Shown here piece after piece: positions 8,921 to 20,963 of a DNA stretch of 64,000 nt. The notes beneath the pieces were generated by a model. It did no database searches, had not been told where the DNA came from, and worked only from the letters and a program-made list of their open reading frames with translations. The position numbers were made by a program, and so were the translations under genes. How positions within the stretch are numbered: position 1 is the stretch's first letter; each line of letters opens with the position of its first letter. This DNA is from an uncultured Rickettsiales bacterium. Lineage in GTDB: Bacteria; Pseudomonadota; Alphaproteobacteria; Rickettsiales; UBA1997. The stretch is from contig CAKVGI010000001.1 of NCBI GenBank assembly GCA_934747265.1, positions 43,123 through 107,122 on the forward strand. Direction: 5' to 3'.

Positions 8921-9189
8921 TCTTAATACAGTAGTAGGAATATAACTTAACGGAAAAATAAAGTTTATTGAAGGAAAAATAAAAGTATAGATATAGGTTA
9001 AGATGTAATTTACATTTATTATTTAATAAACCATATTATAGAATATGAAAAAAGCAGAAAATGTAAAGAAAGAGAAAATTGTAAATGGAGATAAATTAAT
9101 TATTATTAATACTATTTATTTTATAAAAATTCTTGTTTTTTAAAGATTAATTGGTTAATATTCTTTTGAGTTAATATAATTATATTTGT

Positions 9190-10128
9190 ATGGCAGAAAT
9201 AAAGGTTGATGTTGTTGTTATTGGTTCTGGACCAGCTGGAAATACGGCAAGTATATATTTATCAAGAAGTAATTTAAATGTTGCATTAATTGCAGGTATG
9301 TCAATAGGTGGGCAATTAACAACTACTGCGGAAGTTGAGAATTTCCCGGGTTTTTCAAGTCCAGTCTTAGGAAGTGATCTAATGATGCAAATGATGGAGC
9401 AAAGTAGAAATCTTGGTGTTAATATTGTTTATGATCAAGTTATATCCGTTGATTTTTCTTCAAGGCCATATAAATGTACTCTTGATAGTGGTGATGTTTA
9501 CTTGTCAAAATATATAGTTATATGTACTGGCGCATCAGCTAAATGGCTAGGTCTACCATCGGAGGAAGAATTTAAGGGAAGAGGCGTTTCAGCTTGCGCT
9601 ACTTGTGATGGTTCTTTTTATAAGGGTAAAGTTGTTGCTGTTGTTGGTGGTGGTTCGTCAGCTGGTACGGAAGCTTTACATTTATCAAATTTAGCTAAGA
9701 AAGTATATTTAATTCATAGAAGAGATACTTTTAAGATGTCTGAAACTATATTAAAAAGAGTTAAAGAATCAAAAAATATAGAATTTGTTTTAGATAGTGA
9801 GATTACTGAGATTATTGGTTCTGAACAACCAAAGGCAGTTAATAAAATAAAAGTTTTTAATTCTAAAACAAATACAGAAAGAGAAATAGATGTGGATGGA
9901 GTATTTATTGCGATAGGAAGAACACCTGCAACGAGTATATTTAAAGATACACCTTTAAAACTAAATGAAAATGGTTATATAATTACTGAACCAGATAGTT
10001 GCAAAACAAATATTGATGGTGTATATGCGGCAGGCGATGTGGCTGATAAGAGATTTAAACAAGGTATAATTGCTGCCGGACAAGGTGCGGAAGCTGCTAT
10101 GGAAATTCAAAGTAATATGGAGAGTTAA
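9190..10128 (+). CDS. trxB: Thioredoxin reductase
   Basis: This is the 312-residue low-molecular-weight thioredoxin-disulfide reductase, normal in length. It uses NADPH and FAD to reduce thioredoxin in the cytoplasm. The FAD-binding GSGPAG is at 12-17, the redox-active C136-A-T-C139 follows GVSA, and the NADPH-binding GGGSSAGTEA begins near 153. The C-terminal FAD motif is visible in GVYAAGDVAD. Four bases separate it from the MscS-type channel gene, so the two are probably co-transcribed. Confidence 0.97.
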   Translation: MAEIKVDVVVIGSGPAGNTASIYLSRSNLNVALIAGMSIGGQLTTTAEVENFPGFSSPVLGSDLMMQMMEQSRNLGVNIVYDQVISVDFSSRPYKCTLDSGDVYLSKYIVICTGASAKWLGLPSEEEFKGRGVSACATCDGSFYKGKVVAVVGGGSSAGTEALHLSNLAKKVYLIHRRDTFKMSETILKRVKESKNIEFVLDSEITEIIGSEQPKAVNKIKVFNSKTNTEREIDVDGVFIAIGRTPATSIFKDTPLKLNENGYIITEPDSCKTNIDGVYAAGDVADKRFKQGIIAAGQGAEAAMEIQSNMES

Positions 10129-10131
10129 AAA

Positions 10132-11277
10132 ATGAATGTAGTTGAATTATATTTTAAATTTTTTGATGATTTAAATATTTATTCAAAAATATCAATACAG
10201 ATTCTGTCATTGATATTATTCACTTTTTTTACATCTAAATTAATAAAATACTTGTTATTTGATCTGTTTAAATATTTTTCCAAAAATGATAACTTGGATA
10301 ATAGTATAATTGTGGCATCAAAAAAGCCGATTCTATTTTTTATGTGGTTATATTGTTTTATTACTTGTAGCAATTTAATAATAGAGAGAATAGACGAAAG
10401 TATGCTAAAAATTGCAAATAATTTAAAATATGCAATAATGTATTTATCTGTATTAATATTTTTGCTAAAAAGTATTTCGCAAGTAAAAAGACATTATATA
10501 TTACAAAAAGAAAAATATAATTCAAGTTTAGATTATCCGGGAATTGACGCTGTTGAAAAATTATCAAAAGTGTCCGTAATAATTATTTGGTCAATTTTTG
10601 CATTAGGAAAGATGGGTTTCAATTTAAATGCATTACTTGCATTTAGTGGAGCTGGTGGTATTCTTGTTGGTTTTGCTGGTAAAGATTTATTTACAAATAT
10701 TTTTGGTGGATTGGTTATATATCTTGATAAGCCGTTTGTTGTTGGTGATTGGATTGCATCACCAGATAAGGATATTGAGGGAGATGTTGAGGCAATAGGT
10801 TGGAGACAAACCAGAATTTTAACTTTTGAAAAATTCCCAATTTATGTTCCAAATTCAATATTTGGTACAATAGTTATTCAAAATAAAAGTAGGCTAAGAT
10901 CGCGAAGAATTAAAGAGACTATCAATATTAGATATACAGATTATGATAAAGTTAACAATATTACAAGTGATGTATTAAAAATGTTAAAGGAGCATCCTGC
11001 AATTAATAAAAAATACAAAATGTATGTAAACTTTACGCAAGTTCAAGATGGTTGTCTAACTTTAACTGTTTACACTTTTACAAATACTACTGAATTTACT
11101 AGATTTTTTGAGATAAAACAAGATATTTTACTGAAAGTTGCAGAAATAATAAAAGAAAATGGTGCAGAACTAGCTCATCCAACACAAACCATAGATATAA
11201 ATACGGAAAATAAAATAGAAAAGACGCAAATAATTGATCCAATATTGGATTATACAGATAAAGTGGTCATGGAATAA
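10132..11277 (+). CDS. MscS-family mechanosensitive ion channel
   Basis: The 381-residue membrane protein has three or four predicted transmembrane helices in the first 170 residues. It then has the glycine/alanine-rich pore helix of the family (GAGGILVGFAGKDLFTNIFGG). The beta-domain signature PFVVGDWI follows, then PNSIFG and a soluble alpha/beta C-terminal domain. These channels open on membrane tension and release osmolytes after hypo-osmotic shock. The gene follows trxB directly and is the last gene before the 23S rRNA promoters. Confidence 0.9.
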   Translation: MNVVELYFKFFDDLNIYSKISIQILSLILFTFFTSKLIKYLLFDLFKYFSKNDNLDNSIIVASKKPILFFMWLYCFITCSNLIIERIDESMLKIANNLKYAIMYLSVLIFLLKSISQVKRHYILQKEKYNSSLDYPGIDAVEKLSKVSVIIIWSIFALGKMGFNLNALLAFSGAGGILVGFAGKDLFTNIFGGLVIYLDKPFVVGDWIASPDKDIEGDVEAIGWRQTRILTFEKFPIYVPNSIFGTIVIQNKSRLRSRRIKETINIRYTDYDKVNNITSDVLKMLKEHPAINKKYKMYVNFTQVQDGCLTLTVYTFTNTTEFTRFFEIKQDILLKVAEIIKENGAELAHPTQTIDINTENKIEKTQIIDPILDYTDKVVME

Positions 11278-11493
11278 TATATTATGTATTATAATTGATT
11301 AATAACTTATTAAATACACTTTTAATATTTGATTATGATAAATAATTATTATATAATATATTATTTTTTTGAGGGTATAATAAATTATTTAATATAAAAT
11401 ATTTTTATTTTTTTTAAAAAAAATTTTAGAAAAGTTGAATAACATATTGAGAAATAAGCGATTAATAATATATAAAATTTTTTAATTTTTTTC

Positions 11494-11522
11494 TTGACTA
11501 TTAAGATTTTGTATTTTATAAT
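11494..11522 (+). promoter_or_regulatory. rRNA promoter P1 (sigma70-type)
   Basis: TTGACT at 11494-11499 and TATAAT at 11517-11522 are separated by exactly 17 bases. A GC-richer stretch (GGATTAGGTGAGATTCGG) follows. This is a near-consensus housekeeping promoter, the upstream member of a tandem pair feeding the 23S-5S operon. Confidence 0.8.
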
Positions 11523-11585
11523 GGATTAGGTGAGATTCGGAAAACTCCAAAAAATAAAAAAAGTTAAAAATAAGAAAAATATTTC

Positions 11586-11614
11586 TTGACTTTTATTTTT
11601 TTCTTTTTTATAAT
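11586..11614 (+). promoter_or_regulatory. rRNA promoter P2 (sigma70-type)
   Basis: TTGACT at 11586-11591 and TATAAT at 11609-11614 again have a 17-base spacer. The box lies 92 bases downstream of P1 and about 170 bases before the 23S gene. Tandem promoters are common for rRNA operons, and here they supply the 23S-5S pair without a 16S gene. Confidence 0.8.
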
Positions 11615-11746
11615 GAATCTTGCAGTTGTTTTTATATTGTGAATTTAATATTAGTACAAAGTATTATATAAGAAAACTTTTGGATTAATAAATGTGTGAT
11701 GACTTTATTATGAAGGAAGTTTAGAAAAAGTTTTATAGATTTAATT

Positions 11747-11785
11747 CTATATATAGTTCAATTACTTTGTATACTCTGAATTATT

Positions 11786-11790
<5 letters not shown>
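11747..11790 (+). other. 5' strand of the 23S precursor processing stem
   Basis: CTATATATAGT at 11747-11757 is the exact reverse complement of ACTATATATAG at 14556-14566. ACTTTGTATAC nearby pairs with GTATATAAAGT at about 14542-14552, needing only one G-U pair. AAAAAAGC at the 23S 5' end pairs with GCTTTTTT at its 3' end. Together these form the long stem that would be cut during 23S maturation, probably by RNase III. Confidence 0.7.
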
Positions 11791-14536
<2,746 letters not shown>

Positions 14537-14640
14537 ATAATGTATATAAAGTAAAACTATATATAGTATTAAATCTATATTTTACGGGTATAAATTGTAC
14601 TAATATTAATGAGCATTTAAAGACTTTACCGTCCTTAAAT

Positions 14641-14757
14641 AGCTTGGTAATCATAATGATGTGGAACCACTCGATACATTCCGAACTCGCCAGTGAAACG
14701 CAAATCATGCCGATTGTACTATGGCTCTGTCATGGGAGATTAGGTTATTGCCAAGCT
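14641..14757 (+). rRNA. rrf: 5S ribosomal RNA
   Basis: The sequence begins AGCTTGG and ends CCAAGCT, which pair as helix I. Between them are the conserved TTCCGAACTCG and GTGAAACGC loops. Helix I is extended outward by CCTTAAAT at 14633-14640 pairing with TTTTAAGG downstream with one mismatch, so the mature ends are cut from a longer stem. The spacing of about 100 bases from the 23S 3' end is normal. Confidence 0.93.
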
Positions 14758-14780
14758 TTTTAAGGGCGGTTTTTTTATAT
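14758..14780 (+). terminator. End of the rRNA operon
   Basis: The extended 5S stem finishes with TTTTAAGG and is followed by GCGG and a run of seven T. This is a plausible intrinsic termination site for the 23S-5S transcript, with the 5S precursor stem as its hairpin. Confidence 0.5.
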
Positions 14781-14885
14781 CTTGTCTAAATATATTCTTT
14801 TTATTTTAAATATATCCCTTTATTTTTTTTCTTGATAAAATTTTGTTTTGATTTTATTCTATATATAGTAAATTCTTTTATTGCT

Positions 14886-16862
14886 ATGATGGAAAATTTT
14901 AAAAATGCTGGTAGTGAACAAAATTTAAAAAACTACTTTAATCAATATTTTTTTAATGGAGAAGCTAAAATGGAGCAAGATAAATTAGATCTTGTTGCAA
15001 ATAATATAACTTTTGAAAGTAAATATAAAGATAAAAGTGTATCTATTTTAGAAATGTATACTCAGTTGATAGCTACACATAAAAAGCATAATATACCATT
15101 TAAAAATATATTGGGGTTTTTAATGAAAATGAAATATCCTTTATGGAATCAAAAAATATTAAAAAAAGAATTGATTTAATAGATGATATAGATTGGAAAA
15201 ATTTAACTCCATCTAAAATAAAAAATAATGAAGGAATAAAAAAGAAAATAATAGAACAAATACAAAATGAGGATAAACATTTTGAGTTAAATAGCAATAA
15301 TTTACTTTTAATTAAAGACTACTTGAATAAAATTGAGTTAAATAAACAATTAGAATTAAAAGAAGAGATTACAGAAGATGAGCTTAAAAAAACTTTGAAT
15401 GGTCTAAATGAAAGATTACATAAAATAAAAACTTTAAAAGATACGGATAGAAGCTTATTTTTTAGTGCTATAATGATAGCAATAAGAGAAAAACTTCTGA
15501 TTTATGAGGTTGAAAAGCAAATATCTATTTATGAAGATAAAATTGCTGATTTGTCAAAAGAAAATAAAAAAGTAAAAAGTATAGAATATAATAAAGAAGC
15601 AATATATAAAATATTTCAAATTCAATTATTGATATAGTTGATAATTTGATAAAAAGTAAAATAAATACTGAATCAAAACAAAAATGGAGGGATCAATTTA
15701 TATTTATTAGAAATTTAAATATTGATTTGTATGAGTATAGAGATATTATATATTTGATAAGTGAAAAAAAATATATAAAACATTTAAAGTAGGGCAAAAA
15801 CAAGATATATTAGGTAAGGCTTACAAGATATTTTTGTCAAGAGCTGGTAAGGTTGATAATAAAAATATTATTTTGACGCCAGATCATATAAAACATCTTA
15901 TGGTTGAATTAGCGGATTTAAACGTTGATGATGTTGTGTTAGATACTTGTATGGGAACTGGTGGCTTTTTGATGGAGGCCATGGAAAAAATGGAATCCCT
16001 TGATGGTATCAATGAAGCCAAAAAAGAAATTATACATAATCAGCAATTAATAGGAAGTGAGATTGATACAAAATTATTTGTGTTGGCTTGTAGTAATATG
16101 TTTTTACATGGAGATGGTAGAAGTCAATTGTATGATAAGGATACTCTAAATGACGATGCAACTTTTAAAAATGGTGATGGGTTCTTTAATTACATAAAAT
16201 CCCTAAATCCAACAAAATGTATAATAAATCCACCATATGAGGGTAAAAATTGTTTTGATTTTACAAGTCAGGCGTTGGACTTTTTGGATATCGGCGGAAA
16301 ATTAATTGTAATCATTAAAGAAAATACATTTCAAAAACCAAATAAAGATATAGAAAAATTGTTAAAAAATAATACTCTTGATTTTTATATAAAGATGCCT
16401 GCAAATTTATTCAGTGAACAAAATAGATCTGTTTCAACGGCAATTTTTGGTTGGACAAAAGGCATTCCACATAATCATAATAAATATGTTAAATTTTATA
16501 ATTTAAGTGATGATGGTTTTGAAAATATACCGCATAATGGTAGAATAGATACAAAAAATATTTGGAAAGATAAGGAAAAAGAAATTATAGAATATATTTT
16601 ATATGATAAGGATATAAATGAGAAAAATGTTGCATATAAAGAAAAAATTTTTAATAATGACAATTTATTGCCAATATATCATCATTTTATAGAAGATTTA
16701 GAACCAGTTTATATGAAAGATTTTGAAGACACAATTTTTGATTATTTTATATATGAGCAAGACCTTGCGGGGGGGGGGCAGCTTAATAAACTCATTAAAG
16801 AGATTGATAATAGAAATATCAAAAGATTTATAATTAAGGAGATGAAAAATGGAAAGAATTAA
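14886..16862 (+). pseudogene. BcgI-like nuclease/N6-adenine methyltransferase, frameshifted
   Basis: Homologous sequence runs from an ATG at 14886 to 16862 but passes through three frames. The first segment has an E-x-K nuclease-type motif (ITFESKYKD, residues 43-45). A frame change at GGGGTTTTT (15113-15121) continues as VFNENEISFMESK. A second change lies near 15610, and a third in the A8 run at 15764-15771 just before a TAG at 15790. The last segment has the methylase lead-in DILGKAYKIFLSRAG, motif I DTCMGTGGF and catalytic NPPY. Each change equals one missing base. A G10 tract at 16769-16778 lies in the C-terminal part. In BcgI-type enzymes one chain cuts and methylates while a separate chain gives specificity. 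Confidence 0.75.
16769..16778 (+). repeat. G10 homopolymer tract inside the methyltransferase reading frame
   Basis: Ten consecutive G residues encode Ala-Gly-Gly-Gly in the current frame. In such AT-rich DNA this is very unlikely by chance and resembles the contingency tracts of phase-variable genes. Gain or loss of one base would end the protein within about 20 codons, before the overlap with the specificity gene. Confidence 0.8.
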
Positions 16863-17921
16863 ATTAATTATAAATAAAATTAAGAATGACACAAAAACCG
16901 AATTACCAAAAGATGTTGAATGGAAAGAATTTTGTCTTAATGAGATTTTTTATATATATGGTAGTAAGACAACTACAAAACAGAAGTTAGAAGAAATTGG
17001 AAGTGGCGATTATCCATATATAACCACACAAGCAACAAATAATGGATGTTTTGGTTGTTATAATTTTTGGACTGAAGACGGTAATTGTTTAACCATAGAT
17101 AGTGCTGTTCTTGGTAGCTGTTTTTATCAAGAAAAAAATTTTACAGCTAGTGATCATGTGGAAATTTTGAGACCAAAATACAAAAATTTTAATAAAAATA
17201 TTGGTCTTTTTATAAAAACTATAATTTCAAAAACTACAAAGAATATATATAATTATACAAATAAATTCAATCAAACTAAAATTAAAAATACAAAAATTTT
17301 TCTTCCATCAAAAAACAATGAGCCAGATTGGGAATATATGGATAAATTTATTGAAAATGTACAAAAGGCGATGAATCTTGATTTTTCTACACACACACCA
17401 TAAGAACACTTATAAACAAAATTAGGAATAACATAAAAACTGAATTACCAAAATGTACTGAATGGCAGGAATTTAAAATTAGTTTCTTATTTAATGTAAA
17501 ATCTACAAAAACAAGAGAATTAAATAAATATTGTGATGGTAATGTGCCATTTGTTTCTGGGACGTCTATAAATAATGGTGTTGAAAGATTTGTAAAGTCA
17601 GATGAAATTTTAGAGAATGGTAATTGTATTACTGTTTCAAGTTTAAATTGCTCGGCTTTTTATCAAGATAAAGATTTTATAGGAAGGGGTCATGGTGTTG
17701 TTCAGAGATTATATAATAAACATCTAAATAAAAATAATGCTCTTTTTGTTTGTACTGTAATTAAAAAACTTGGAAAAAAATATAATTATAACAATCAATG
17801 TTTTATGAACACATTAAAGAATGAAAGCATATATCTTCCATCAAAAAACAATGAGCCAGATTGGGAATACATGAATAAATTTATTGATGAAATAAAAAAT
17901 AATTTAAGGATTATTATTTAA
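16849..17921 (+). pseudogene. Type I/IIB specificity subunit (HsdS-like) with two recognition domains, frameshifted
   Basis: Two target-recognition halves follow each other. The first (16849-17403) opens INKIKNDTKTELPKDVEWKEF. The second opens INKIRNNIKTELPKCTEWQEF, so its real beginning is near 17412, upstream of its first ATG at 17544. Both halves end with the same LPSKNNEPDWEYM segment, the conserved repeat of Methylase_S proteins. A TAA at 17401-17403 after a (AC)5 run interrupts the frame, and the second half continues one base out of phase. An undamaged gene would encode about 357 residues. It overlaps the methylase stop by 14 bases. The first half alone might still make a half-subunit. 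Confidence 0.75.
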
Positions 17922-18183
17922 AGTTATGAAGTAAATTAATTGTAATAAAGAAAACTAATTTTTTATGGTGATTTCCAAAGGGCTATTGACTTGTATAATA
18001 ACAACAAAACAAATAATAAATAGATAATAAAAAATCAGAAATAATCAAAAGAATAAAAACAAATAAATAAACTAACTGGTGGTAATAAAGAAATAATTAA
18101 AAATAAATAAACAAAGAAAGAAGAAATAATAATCAAAGAAAATAACAACAGAAGTAATAATAATCCATCAACAGGCAACAAAA

Positions 18184-18261
18184 AAGTACTGGGCTCGGAG
18201 GCATATTATAATTGTAATCTATTTCCAAAAGGTCTTTTATTCAATTACAAACCCAGTACTT
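18184..18261. ncRNA. Unassigned hairpin element, candidate structured RNA
   Basis: The 600-base gap after the decayed restriction locus is A-rich and without genes except for this element. AAGTACTGGG at 18184-18193 pairs perfectly with CCCAGTACTT at 18252-18261, and inside it TTGTAAT at 18212-18218 pairs with ATTACAA at 18244-18250. The unpaired 5' side carries CTCGGAGGCAT, which includes a GGAGG. It matches no RNA family I know. It could be a small RNA, a leader, or a palindromic mobile scrap. Confidence 0.35.
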
Positions 18262-18519
18262 CTTGTTAACAATTTTAATAACTGCTAACATACTTTAATA
18301 TAATAATACTAATATTAATAGTCAAGTAGTTTTTACAAAGAATTATAGTTTACAATACAAAATTCTATTTATTTCTATGTGTTTTACTAGAAATTAAAGG
18401 TTATCTTTATTCCATATTTTATTAAAGTTTGCTTTTAGGCACTAATTTTGTCAAATAAAGATATAATACTCAATGTTTTGTTTTCTGTTTTAATTAATTT
18501 AATATTAATTATGTGGTTA

Positions 18520-19206
18520 TTAATATCTTAATCCTAATCCAAATCTAGGATTTTGTTGCCATTTTGCTCTTTTTTTTATTTCATTGGTTTCAATAATGCT
18601 AATTTTATAGTTAAAATGTTTTAGTATTTTGCTTAAATTTTTAATTTGTCCGCTTCTTAAAGATAAATAAGTACCTAAAGCAAATAAAGCACAAACACCT
18701 TGTGCTTTATGTTGTTGAGCGGTTGTCGTAGAAAATTCACAATTATTTTCAATATTTGCATCAAAACATTTGTCAAAATAAGCTCTTTTATTGGTTAGGT
18801 ACCAGCTATCATAAATTTTAATTTTATTATCATCATCTTTTTTTTCAACTAGAAATGTATGATTAAATATTTTTCCATATTCATCATTATAATATTTTTT
18901 TCTGACTATAGCGTATTTTTTGTTTTTATTTGATGCAAAAATATTTTTTAAAAATTCTGTATTAATAGGTCCTTTATTACTATCATGAATTACAAAAACA
19001 CAATCTGTACTATCTCCTAACCATTCTCTAATTTTTTTATCACTAATTTTAGGATATCCTTTTGCCCAATTATCAATTGGTTCATTATCTTTTTTAAAAG
19101 ATTTTTCTTCAAAAAATTTTTTTACTTTAGTAATAACTATTTGTTCCCTATTAGGGATTGGATTATATTGCTTTTCCATAGGAATTGAAATATGTTTTGC
19201 CTTCAT
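18520..19206 (-). CDS. Probable CE-clan (Ulp1/YopJ-like) cysteine protease or acetyltransferase, candidate effector
   Basis: The 228-residue protein has no signal peptide and no obvious close family. It does show the ordered H-D-Q-C pattern of CE-clan enzymes: His116 in FNHTFLVE, Asp133 in IKIYDSWY, Gln164/165 in TTAQQHKAQ and Cys172 in GVCALFALGTYLSL. The hydrophobic strand before Asp and the helix after Cys also fit. CE-clan members include SUMO/ubiquitin-like proteases and YopJ acetyltransferases, often injected by host-associated bacteria. The motif is seen; the function is inference. It lies alone in AT-rich sequence, as imported effectors often do. The sharing of the pattern with the 958-residue protein at 39.4-42.3 kb strengthens the call. 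Confidence 0.5.
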   Translation of the reverse strand: MKAKHISIPMEKQYNPIPNREQIVITKVKKFFEEKSFKKDNEPIDNWAKGYPKISDKKIREWLGDSTDCVFVIHDSNKGPINTEFLKNIFASNKNKKYAIVRKKYYNDEYGKIFNHTFLVEKKDDDNKIKIYDSWYLTNKRAYFDKCFDANIENNCEFSTTTAQQHKAQGVCALFALGTYLSLRSGQIKNLSKILKHFNYKISIIETNEIKKRAKWQQNPRFGLGLRY

Positions 19207-19544
19207 AGTATTTTATATTATTTTTACAATTAAGTTATAAATAATTTATGTTTTAAATTATAAAATAAATAATTCTATATCTAAAATAAAACAGTATTAA
19301 CATTATAATATATGTAATTAAAAATGCAAGCTATAACATTAATTTTGAAATGGAGCTTGTTAACCAACTGTTGCTCTTGATATTTTATTATAAAACAAAC
19401 TTTATCAGTAAGTCATTCAATTGGAATGTTTAATATAAGTTATTATATGAATGTTTATATTTATTGTTTTTATTATTTGATAAATTATATAGAGATATGA
19501 TATATTAAAAATTGGTAATACATTATTAATTTCAAATAATTTTA

Positions 19545-19572
19545 TTGACAAAATAACTTTATTGTCTAGTAT
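19545..19572 (+). promoter_or_regulatory. Candidate sigma70 promoter for the PEBP gene
   Basis: TTGACA at 19545-19550 is a perfect -35 box. TAGTAT at 19567-19572 follows after 16 bases. The ATG of the PEBP gene is 24 bases downstream. The remaining 19.2-19.54 kb gap is AT-rich with nothing else recognised. Confidence 0.5.
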
Positions 19573-19596
19573 TTTGATGTTAAATTATTTAATTTT

Positions 19597-20490
19597 ATGA
19601 AAAAAATAATAAATACTATATTTGCTTTTTTTATAATATTTAATATTGCAGAAGCAAAAATGGAAGTTGATAAGGCTTTTATTAGAAGAACAGGAACAGT
19701 ACAAAATAAGAAATTTTTAGCTTATAGTCCAGATATATATGATGGAAAAGAAATAAGAAATAAACAGGTATTAAATAAATTTGGATGCAATGGAAAAAAT
19801 ATATCTCCTAAAATTATTTGGAAAAATGCGCCAGTAAATACTAAAAGTTTTGCTATAACAATGTATACCAAGGATGTAAATTCTGGCAGTGGATGGTGGC
19901 ATTGGATCGTATATAATATACCAAATACTGTAAATGCAATACAATCTAACGCAAGTCAAAACAAGTCTTTATTGCCAAAAGGCGCTATTCAAGGGATAAA
20001 TGATTATGGCGAAAAAAATTATGGCGGGGTTTGCGTTCCGAACAATAATAAGTACAATTATATAATAACAATTTATGCCTTAGATGTAGATAAAATAAAT
20101 TTACCAAAAAATTCAACGCCAGCTATGGTTGCTTTGAATTTAAATAATCATAAAATAGCAACAACACAAATTAAGTCATTTTATGTTGGTAAAGGTGAAA
20201 GTACATTGTTTAAACCAAACAAATCAACGACAAGTTATTTTATTAAAAATAATAATAGTAGTAAGAAGGTTAATATTATATATAAACAAGATAATAGTAA
20301 AAAAACAGAAAAAGTCTTTAAATTTAAGAAGGAGAATAATAGTGCTTCAACAAAACAAAATTATAATTTTAGTAGTAATAAGAATGGTAATAATTTTGTT
20401 TTAAAAAAGGAAATTAAAACACAAAATAATTTTGTATTAAAAAATAAAACTGGAAAAATTAAAGAATATAATTTAAAATCTTATAAGTAG
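19597..20490 (+). CDS. Secreted PEBP-family (YbhB/YbcL-like) protein with an Asn/Lys-rich tail
   Basis: The 297-residue protein has a signal peptide of about 20 residues (to AEA). The phosphatidylethanolamine-binding protein fold follows at about 25-200. Key matches are FGCNGKNISPKIIWKNAP, SFAITMYTKD and WWHWIVYNIP, with the ligand-site His in WHW, then NDYGEKNYGGVCVP. About 90 residues of low-complexity Asn/Lys/Ser follow, with a repeated NNFVLK motif, which the YbhB family does not have. The bacterial family's role is unclear; it is usually called a kinase-inhibitor-like protein. It precedes mlaD by eight bases. Confidence 0.8.
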   Translation: MKKIINTIFAFFIIFNIAEAKMEVDKAFIRRTGTVQNKKFLAYSPDIYDGKEIRNKQVLNKFGCNGKNISPKIIWKNAPVNTKSFAITMYTKDVNSGSGWWHWIVYNIPNTVNAIQSNASQNKSLLPKGAIQGINDYGEKNYGGVCVPNNNKYNYIITIYALDVDKINLPKNSTPAMVALNLNNHKIATTQIKSFYVGKGESTLFKPNKSTTSYFIKNNNSSKKVNIIYKQDNSKKTEKVFKFKKENNSASTKQNYNFSSNKNGNNFVLKKEIKTQNNFVLKNKTGKIKEYNLKSYK

Positions 20491-20498
20491 TTAATTAA

Positions 20499-20963
20499 AT
20501 GATAAAGATGAAGAATAGTAGCTTTGAAACTCTGATAGGCGTTTTGGTAATAATTGTGTCAATTTTGTTTTTGTATTTAGCTTCAAAAGTATCTAATGGT
20601 AAACAAAATATTACAAACAACTATAAGGTATATGCCGTATTTGACAATATAGATGGAATCAATATTGGTAGTGATATTAAGATTTCTGGTGTAAAAATTG
20701 GTTCTGTTGCAGATGTTCAACTAAATGATAATTATAAAGCAAAATTGTTATTAAAATTACCAAAAAATTTAAACATTCCATCTGATAGTATTTTTAAAGT
20801 TTCAACAAGTGGCTTGATTGGAAGTAAATTTATCAATATTAAAATTGGTGGAGATGAAGAACTTTTAAAAGATGGGGATGTTGCGGATTTTACGGAATCC
20901 TCAATGGACTTGGAGGATTTAATTTCAAGGTTTATTTTTAATAAAGAAAATAAAAATGATTAG
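20499..20963 (+). CDS. mlaD: MCE-domain phospholipid-transport protein MlaD
   Basis: The 154-residue protein has one N-terminal membrane anchor (about 10-29). The single MCE domain follows: YKVYAVFDNIDGINIGSDIKISGVKIGSVADVQL, then a strand-rich region with TSGLIGSKFINIKIGG. MlaD forms the hexameric periplasmic ring of the Mla ABC system that moves phospholipids between the membranes. The other Mla genes are not in this window. The product length is normal for alphaproteobacteria. An ATG three codons on (20508) is an equally good start. Its stop overlaps the start of the DUF2155 gene. Confidence 0.9.
   Translation: MIKMKNSSFETLIGVLVIIVSILFLYLASKVSNGKQNITNNYKVYAVFDNIDGINIGSDIKISGVKIGSVADVQLNDNYKAKLLLKLPKNLNIPSDSIFKVSTSGLIGSKFINIKIGGDEELLKDGDVADFTESSMDLEDLISRFIFNKENKND

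Noticed and set aside
16849..17403. Fusion of methylase and specificity protein by slippage at the G10 tract
   Set aside because: In the frame of the specificity gene a TAA lies between the tract and the ATG, so slippage would only shorten the methylase.
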